Positions 58,545 through 64,000 of a stretch of DNA of 64,000 nt are shown one piece after another. Position 1 is the stretch's first letter. Every line of letters begins with the position of its first letter. Made by a program: the position numbers and the translations under genes. A model generated the notes under the pieces. It searched no databases. It was not told the origin of the DNA and worked only from the letters and a program-made list of their open reading frames with translations. The stretch is from the NCBI GenBank assembly GCA_016098155.1, contig JAAAJB010000103.1, positions 1,341 to 65,340 of the forward strand, given 5' to 3'. This DNA is from Actinomortierella ambigua. Lineage: Eukaryota; Mortierellomycota; Mortierellomycetes; Mortierellales; Mortierellaceae.

Positions 58545-59123
58545 ATGTCAGCCACCGAGGGTGCGTCGCAGCACTCAGCAGGGACTTCGGATGTCCGTCA
58601 TTGGCTGAGGAATCGAGTTCGTTCAATATTGAGCAAAGCTCGAGTGCAGCAGCAACAACAACAACAACAGCAGCAGCAGCAGCAGCCAGGGAACCAAGGC
58701 GAAGTTGCTGAAGAGATCGCAACCGCCTTCAATGAAGATAGCAACTATCGGCTGCTGCCTGTCCTCGTCGGGTGCATTATCCCGGTATGAGAACCCTTTG
58801 TCTTGCACTGCCATGTGTCGTGTACACTTCCGCCCATACACTCACCCGTTGACCCTTCTGCTCTCTTTCTTCTCCTCTCCAACAGGTTTCGATTCTCATT
58901 AACGTTCCATCGATCAGGTGGGTCTAACCACTCCTGTTTTAAAACCAAAGATAAAATAGTTTTGACTCAATACTGTACTGACTACAATGCTGCGCTTCTC
59001 TACTGCTCTAGCTCATCATGGTTGTCTCTGCAGACGTAAGTGTTTCTTAAAGATGACAGATCTGAGAAAGAGAGAGAATGAGAGAGAGTGTGTGTGTGTA
59101 TGTGTGTGTGTGCAAGAGAGGGG

Positions 59124-59163
<40 letters not shown>

Positions 59164-62100
59164 GTGTGTGTTGCACCAATCAACCGCCCCCCTCCATACC
59201 GCCGTTAGATGGAACCAAAAGATCGTTCTCGCCCTTCACCATTGCTCCCAATTCCTCGGACACCACGCAGGACAGTGGTCACACATGCCATGCTTCCTCC
59301 CAAAAGAGGGAGAAGGCCTTGCTTCTCAAGTACGCAGGAGGGTCGCAAACCCATAGTTGTGGTGGTGTGCCAGCGTTGAGATGGCAGGGGGTGATCCAGT
59401 ATTGAGAGTTGAGAGAGGGGCTCTTCTGTACTTCAATTTGGTGTCCTTCCTCCGAGAGCCACATTGGGAGGCCTGCCATCCCAGTGAAAACGCTTTCCTT
59501 CTCGTGACCTTCCCAGCTGGATATGGGTTGCGTATCCTGAGTCTCAGGAACCCCATACGGTGGTGAGAATGGAACATGTTGGCCCAATTGGTGGTAACTG
59601 GTGTACTTGACCTTGGAAGAGAGAGCCCTGACTACGGCCTGCGAAGGCGACTGGCGCGCGTAGTCTCGCACGATGAATTTACCCTGACCTCTCACCTTTT
59701 TCTGATCCATTGCGTCGCCCAAACAGATACAATGCGACTACACACACCTTCGAGGACCCCACAGTTGAGGTGCCGATCCCACATTACATTAATGCGCTCG
59801 TCATCACAGCACTTATCAGCGCCGTGATCTGCAACATCTTCATCTTCATCCGCTTCCTGGAGCGCCATGTCTACTTGGCCACAGTCCTTAGCCTTGTTGC
59901 GGCAACCATTCAAGACATACTGTCGCTTGCTGCAGTCATTCCATTTTGCCGCAAGTTTCGGCCCTCTGATGGCTATGGTAGGCCTCCTCACTTGACCTCT
60001 ACTCGTGTAGCAAACATTCAGAAATGCTGGTGCATGCCACTCTAACAGGCCCTTTTCACTTTTGAACTGTCCTGTAGTGTATGACGAAGGCTTCTGGAGT
60101 ATGGTAGCAAGCATGATATTTTCCTTTGCTGCGACGATCCTGATGTCCATTGACCTCCACATGACCCCAAACTTTAGGGCCAAGGGAAGTGGTGTTACAC
60201 ATAAGCAACGCATCCTGATCGTCGAAGCAATGGGGTTCTGCTTCTATCTTGCTATGGGCGCGCTGTGTATCTTCTTCATCGAACCCGGGTGGACATTCTT
60301 GGAATCCTTGTTCTTTGCCGAGGTCACCATCACGACGATAGGCTTTGGCGACCGTGTGATATCTTCCACTGGTGGTCGATTTTTTGTCATAGCGTATGCT
60401 TCGGGGGGCATTGTTCTGTTTGCCGTCTGTATCAACGGTATCCGCTACGTGATCATGGAGGACCTCCACCAGCGGTTCGCTCGTCTAGCCAAGATCCGCA
60501 AAGCGAAGCGTGATGCCGACAGACAGGAGAAGATCCGGCAGCGGCGCATTCAAAGGAGATTGAAGAGGCTCCAGTTGGCGGAGCAGCGAAGTGCTGGCCA
60601 AACTACTCATGATTCAAACCTAGAGCACACCACGACGCTGTACAGGTACTTCACACAGTGGGCCACACGTCGTCTTACGCAGCATCCTTCAAGTGCTTCG
60701 CCACCAAAATCACAAAACATTCCATTGCAGCCGGTTGGTACAACGCCTCTATCTGTCACCATGGGGTCAGGGAATCACGTCCCATGGAGACACTCGCCCA
60801 CCTCATCCCCACTGGGCCTCCACCGCGTACACACAGTTGATGGCACTGAGGGCACGGCGTTTCAGGCTCGATATGGGCCACAGATCTCGGACGCAAGGGG
60901 TAGTGAACCCAACTCTACGTCGAGAGAGGGGTCATTGCGTAGCCCGCCCCCCAGGGATCTTCCGTCGTGGATGTCGGTATTCCAAGGACCGACCGCTGTC
61001 CAGTCGACAGAGCCGGTAGAAGTATTGACACCTAAAGACACAGACTCTGACTCCATGCGGTCTACCTCTGGATCGATGAGGACGAGCTCGGGCGGGCTCA
61101 CCGATGATGAACTGGACCACGCCGACGATTTTCATGGCAACGATCTTGACTCTGACGACAATGACGAGGATGGCGATGGCGATCAAGAACGCAGCAAGAG
61201 CTTCTTATCCCATTTGAACCCTTTTCGCCGACGGAAGCCCTTGAATTCTGCTTCGCGCTCAAAAGAACGGTCGAGCTCTCAATCATCGGCGGATCGGGAA
61301 CGAGAGCAGGCCTATCTCGAGAGCATGGACGAGTACCGTCGGCGTGTGCAGCTATGGGTGGCTGTCTTTATCTTTTTCTGGGTGGTCGGCGCTACCGTGT
61401 TCACGTTGATCGAGGGCTGGGACTACGCCACGTCCATATACTTTGTCTTTATTGCCTTTTCGACTATTGGATATGGTGATGTCGTACCTCAGACGATTGC
61501 CGGGCGGTCCTTCTTTCTCGGATACTGTCTCGTCGGAGTGGTGACGGTGACTTCACTTGCTTCGGTTGTGTCTGAAGTGTTGAGTAAGAAGATGCGAAGG
61601 CATGTGGTTGAAGCTCAGCTGAAGAAGCATCGCAAACTTGTAGGATTGCAGGCGCCACTAGGAGGCGACAACCATCCGACTAGCCCTGGAGCACCTGATG
61701 GTGCTACTCCGCATGATATCGAGCTTGGCCATGAGCAGACACCTCAGAGTCAAGCCCCTCCTCCAGCTGGACATAAGGATGATACCTTCCTTCTGGAGGA
61801 TGAGAAACAGTACCGTGCCAATCTTAAGCGAATGGTAAAGGTCTCTGAGCACTTTCACGCTTTATTGCACCATGTGCTGACTTCGTCAAAGAAGGGGTCT
61901 ACTGATGTTCCCAAGAGCACTGGCAGTCCGGTACACCCCTTCAGCAGCCACGGATCCCCGCGCCTTCAGCCGTCAACCTACCACACATCACGATCCACCT
62001 CTAATCTTAATGACTCCTCCTCGGCTGCGCCATCATGGCAAGAGGCTGGCCATGAAACTAAGCGCTCTATCTACGAGTATCTCAACGACACCGAGGACAA

Positions 62101-63031
62101 CCCATCCATTTCACGTGATCTTGATATAGTCCGCGAGGTGGCCTCGTCCGTAGGTGTCTGGCATCCACAAGTGACGGAACGAAGCGGTAGGAGTCAAGTT
62201 CGTGGCCTCACCAGTTCTACCGAAACCTACCATGGATCGCCATCACACTCTGGGAGATTATCGACCTCAGAACAGCTCCAAATCATGGAGTGGCCAGTGG
62301 TACGAACGACCTCACCAACCTCAGAGTCTGCTGCACCGACAGTGTCAAATACCCATTCACGGAACAATTCCCATCCAAAACACTCTAGAAGCAGCAGCAC
62401 CCACATTTTCCCACCAATGCATCACAGGGTGGATCAGATCCTCCGCACCTCGAAGGAATATCAACACAAGCGCTCGAGCTCAATCCCAGAAAGGAGCTCT
62501 TCCGAGCCACCAGTAGATTCTCTACCGAGCGACAGTCATCTTTCAGCAAATGCCATTCACCATCGACACCTTGATCAGGGTCTGCTACATCCATCGCCAG
62601 AGGAGCAACACATCATCAAGATTGACAGCAAAGTGTTTAGCCAACTATGTGCCTATGCGGATGACTGCCAGCAGATGGTGCGGGACTTTGAGGTGACACT
62701 GGATCGGTTGTTGGCCTGGGAGAAGCGGGAGCAGAAGCTTCAACGAAGGCGTCAGAAGACCTGCGCTCGACAAGAAGCCCTTTTGCAAGAGCGTGAGGAA
62801 CGTCTCGCATCTATGAGGGGACGGCGCGGTGAGCTTGACGAAGAGCTTGACGAGGAGCAAGAGCTGATCAAGGTGACACGCCGAGCGTTGAAGCTCCTCC
62901 AAGAGAACCCTGTAGGGGGTATCACGAGTACGAGTAGAAGATCCTCAGCTGCCGAAGGGACTCCCGGAGCTTCTCGCAGCGCAAGTACGACGGAAGCAGA
63001 GCTGACTACAGAAACACAAGTAGAGACCTGA
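58545..63031 (+). CDS. TOK1: Two-pore outwardly rectifying potassium channel, TOK type
   Basis: Five exons in phase: 58545-58784, 58886-58917, 59012-59035 (24 bases), 59727-59977 and 60078-63031; 1,166 residues. The cytosolic N-terminus carries a polyQ run. Eight hydrophobic segments fit the fungal TOK layout: LLPVLVGCIIPVSILINV, YINALVITALISAVICNIF, YLATVLSLVAATIQDIL, MVASMIFSFAATILMSI, ILIVEAMGFCFYLAMGAL, FFVIAYASGGIVLFAV, VAVFIFFWVVGATVFTLI and LGYCLVGVVTVTSLASVV. The two selectivity filters are TTIGFGD and STIGYGD. Family knowledge: TOK channels sit in the plasma membrane and release potassium on depolarisation. A loop of about 300 residues, charged and disordered, separates the pores. 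The C-terminal tail has Ser-rich stretches and a coiled coil. Intron 3 is long (691 bases) and repeat-bearing. Confidence 0.93.
58649..58686 (+). repeat. polyQ-coding tract in the TOK channel gene
   Basis: CAG/CAA codons encode about thirteen glutamines in the cytosolic N-terminus, shortly before the first membrane helix. Confidence 0.88.
59086..59161 (+). repeat. (GT)n and (GA)n repeats in TOK intron 3
   Basis: A GT-rich run (59088-59112) followed by a pure GA run (59127-59160), both inside the intron 59036-59726. Confidence 0.88.
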
Positions 63032-63389
63032 CAATAGAATCTCTCGTTAGATTTCTAGTACATACATTCAAACACATATTGGTGGGAACAAAAAAAAGTA
63101 CGACTTGAAATATATGTAAGGCTTGTTAACTGCAAGAGCACCGCCTTGTCCATGTTTGCTTATGGTCGATGAACGAATAGGCAGAGGTTTTTCTTGGTAA
63201 GGAGACAAGTGGCAAGGGTCAAGGTGGAACATGAAGCAAATGTTTGACTTTCCCGTTATCTTGGTATGATCGAAATGGGTTGTCATCATGAGGATCGCTG
63301 GATAAAAGCCTGTTCAAGCACTCTGTTTGCACCATTCTTTTGTTTTCCTCCCTTGCACTCTCACTCCTCTTTCTCTTTACTCTTTACCC
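63032..63389. other. Intergenic region between the TOK channel and the right-edge ORF
   Basis: 358 bases with AT-rich 3' sequence, then a CT-rich stretch (63330-63388) that would suit a leader for the ATG at 63390. Confidence 0.6.
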
Positions 63390-64000
63390 ATGAACGTCGT
63401 ATTACAAGGTTCTTCCACCACGGTGGTCCTACTCCGCCGACCCGGTCCTGCTCCCACGGACGCTGGCATCTTTGATGTCGTGTGGGCTCTCAACGCATCC
63501 CCTCCCGATGACAGATTCTTAGTAGCTCTCGATGTTTGCGCGGCTGTCCCTCAAGAGCTTATGACCGGAATGAGAACCCGGCGAAATAGACTGAGGGCGT
63601 CTATTTCGTCGGCCAACAGCCAGGAGGCCCGAATGAGGAAGCAAAGGGAGGCGGTCGCGAACCTGAGGGCGTTCCTCCACCAGAGGGGCTGGAGAGCACG
63701 CGAGGAGGTCGAGAACGTCGCCCTTGCGGCGTATCTCTGTCAAGGAAGTACGCCGCATGGAAGGGCCACCACAATTATAAAATGGCTTTTCCACAGGTCG
63801 CGTCGCATTCCGGGCGTGTTGGAAATACGAAACGGGAGAGAGGAGCTTATTCCACGAACTCCAATGCCAGAGCCACCAGTTGTCAAGGAAGGCTCACTGC
63901 CCATCGGAGCCGAGCCCCCGCTGCCAAAGTCAGAGGTGGGAGAAGGGTGCCATCGAACACCAATTCGTGAAATGAAAAAGGAGGAAAGCCAGGCTAACTA
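63390..64000 (+). CDS. Uncharacterised ORF, truncated by the right edge
   Basis: An ATG at 63390 opens a frame of 203 codons with no stop before the window ends; the final two bases are TA, so the stop could be the next base. I do not recognise it. It starts MNVVLQGSSTTVVLLRRPG, then has AGIFDVVWALN and FLVALDVCAAVPQEL, which look like buried strands and helix. An Arg-rich, probably helical section (RTRRNRLRASI, RMRKQREAVANLRAFLHQRG) follows, then a proline- and glutamate-rich tail. The basic helices could bind nucleic acid or a coiled-coil partner, but that is a guess. An origin in a mobile element cannot be excluded. Confidence 0.5.
   Translation, partial: MNVVLQGSSTTVVLLRRPGPAPTDAGIFDVVWALNASPPDDRFLVALDVCAAVPQELMTGMRTRRNRLRASISSANSQEARMRKQREAVANLRAFLHQRGWRAREEVENVALAAYLCQGSTPHGRATTIIKWLFHRSRRIPGVLEIRNGREELIPRTPMPEPPVVKEGSLPIGAEPPLPKSEVGEGCHRTPIREMKKEESQAN

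Overview
The window looks like nuclear DNA of an early-diverging filamentous fungus. The evidence is many short GT-AG introns, CT-rich leaders, a velvet regulator, a Zn(II)2Cys6 factor, a TOK-type potassium channel, and long CAG/CAA glutamine runs even inside enzymes. The style resembles Mortierella-like Mucoromycota, but that placement is an inference from style, not from a search. All gene models below were assembled by hand: exons were joined at GT/AG sites with matching codon phase.

Layout, left to right. 1.2-3.3 kb (+): secreted S41-type peptidase. 4.1-4.8 kb (+): ribosomal protein eS31 fused to a strongly diverged ubiquitin. 5.1-7.7 kb (-): unrecognised glutamine-rich protein. 8.5-10.0 kb (+): OPA3-like mitochondrial protein. 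12.5-16.5 kb (+): zinc-cluster transcription factor. 16.9-17.9 kb (-): mitochondrial [2Fe-2S] ferredoxin (YAH1). 19.0-22.2 kb (+): alternative NADH dehydrogenase. 22.2-27.0 kb: gene-poor, strand-asymmetric leader region. 27.0-31.9 kb (+): velvet-domain regulator. 32.2-33.6 kb (-): lipoyl(octanoyl)transferase. 33.9-42.2 kb (-): a nine-exon, about 2,294-residue MGA2/SPT23-like protein whose TIG and ankyrin part continues into a PH-like plus leucine-rich-repeat part. 42.6-45.2 kb (-): SAD1/USP39 splicing factor with an apparent one-base frameshift. 45.9-47.4 kb (+): ubiquilin DSK2. 47.7-50.3 kb (-): membrane-anchored spermidine-synthase-like protein. 50.5-54.0 kb (-): ARMH3-like protein. 54.5-57.8 kb (-): tandem AAA ATPase of the AFG2B/SPATA5L1 type with a glutamine in place of the second Walker B glutamate. 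58.5-63.0 kb (+): two-pore potassium channel. 63.4-64.0 kb (+): an uncharacterised ORF running off the right edge.

The genes are mostly unrelated housekeeping and regulatory genes. Two loose themes recur. One is mitochondrial function: OPA3, YAH1, NADH dehydrogenase and lipoylation. The other is ubiquitin biology: the eS31 fusion, SAD1, DSK2 and a homologue of the ubiquitin-processed MGA2. No rRNA, tRNA, CRISPR array or intact transposon was recognised.

The strongest points for follow-up are the MGA2-LRR fusion, the natural Walker B E-to-Q change, the degenerate ubiquitin on eS31, and the SAD1 frameshift.
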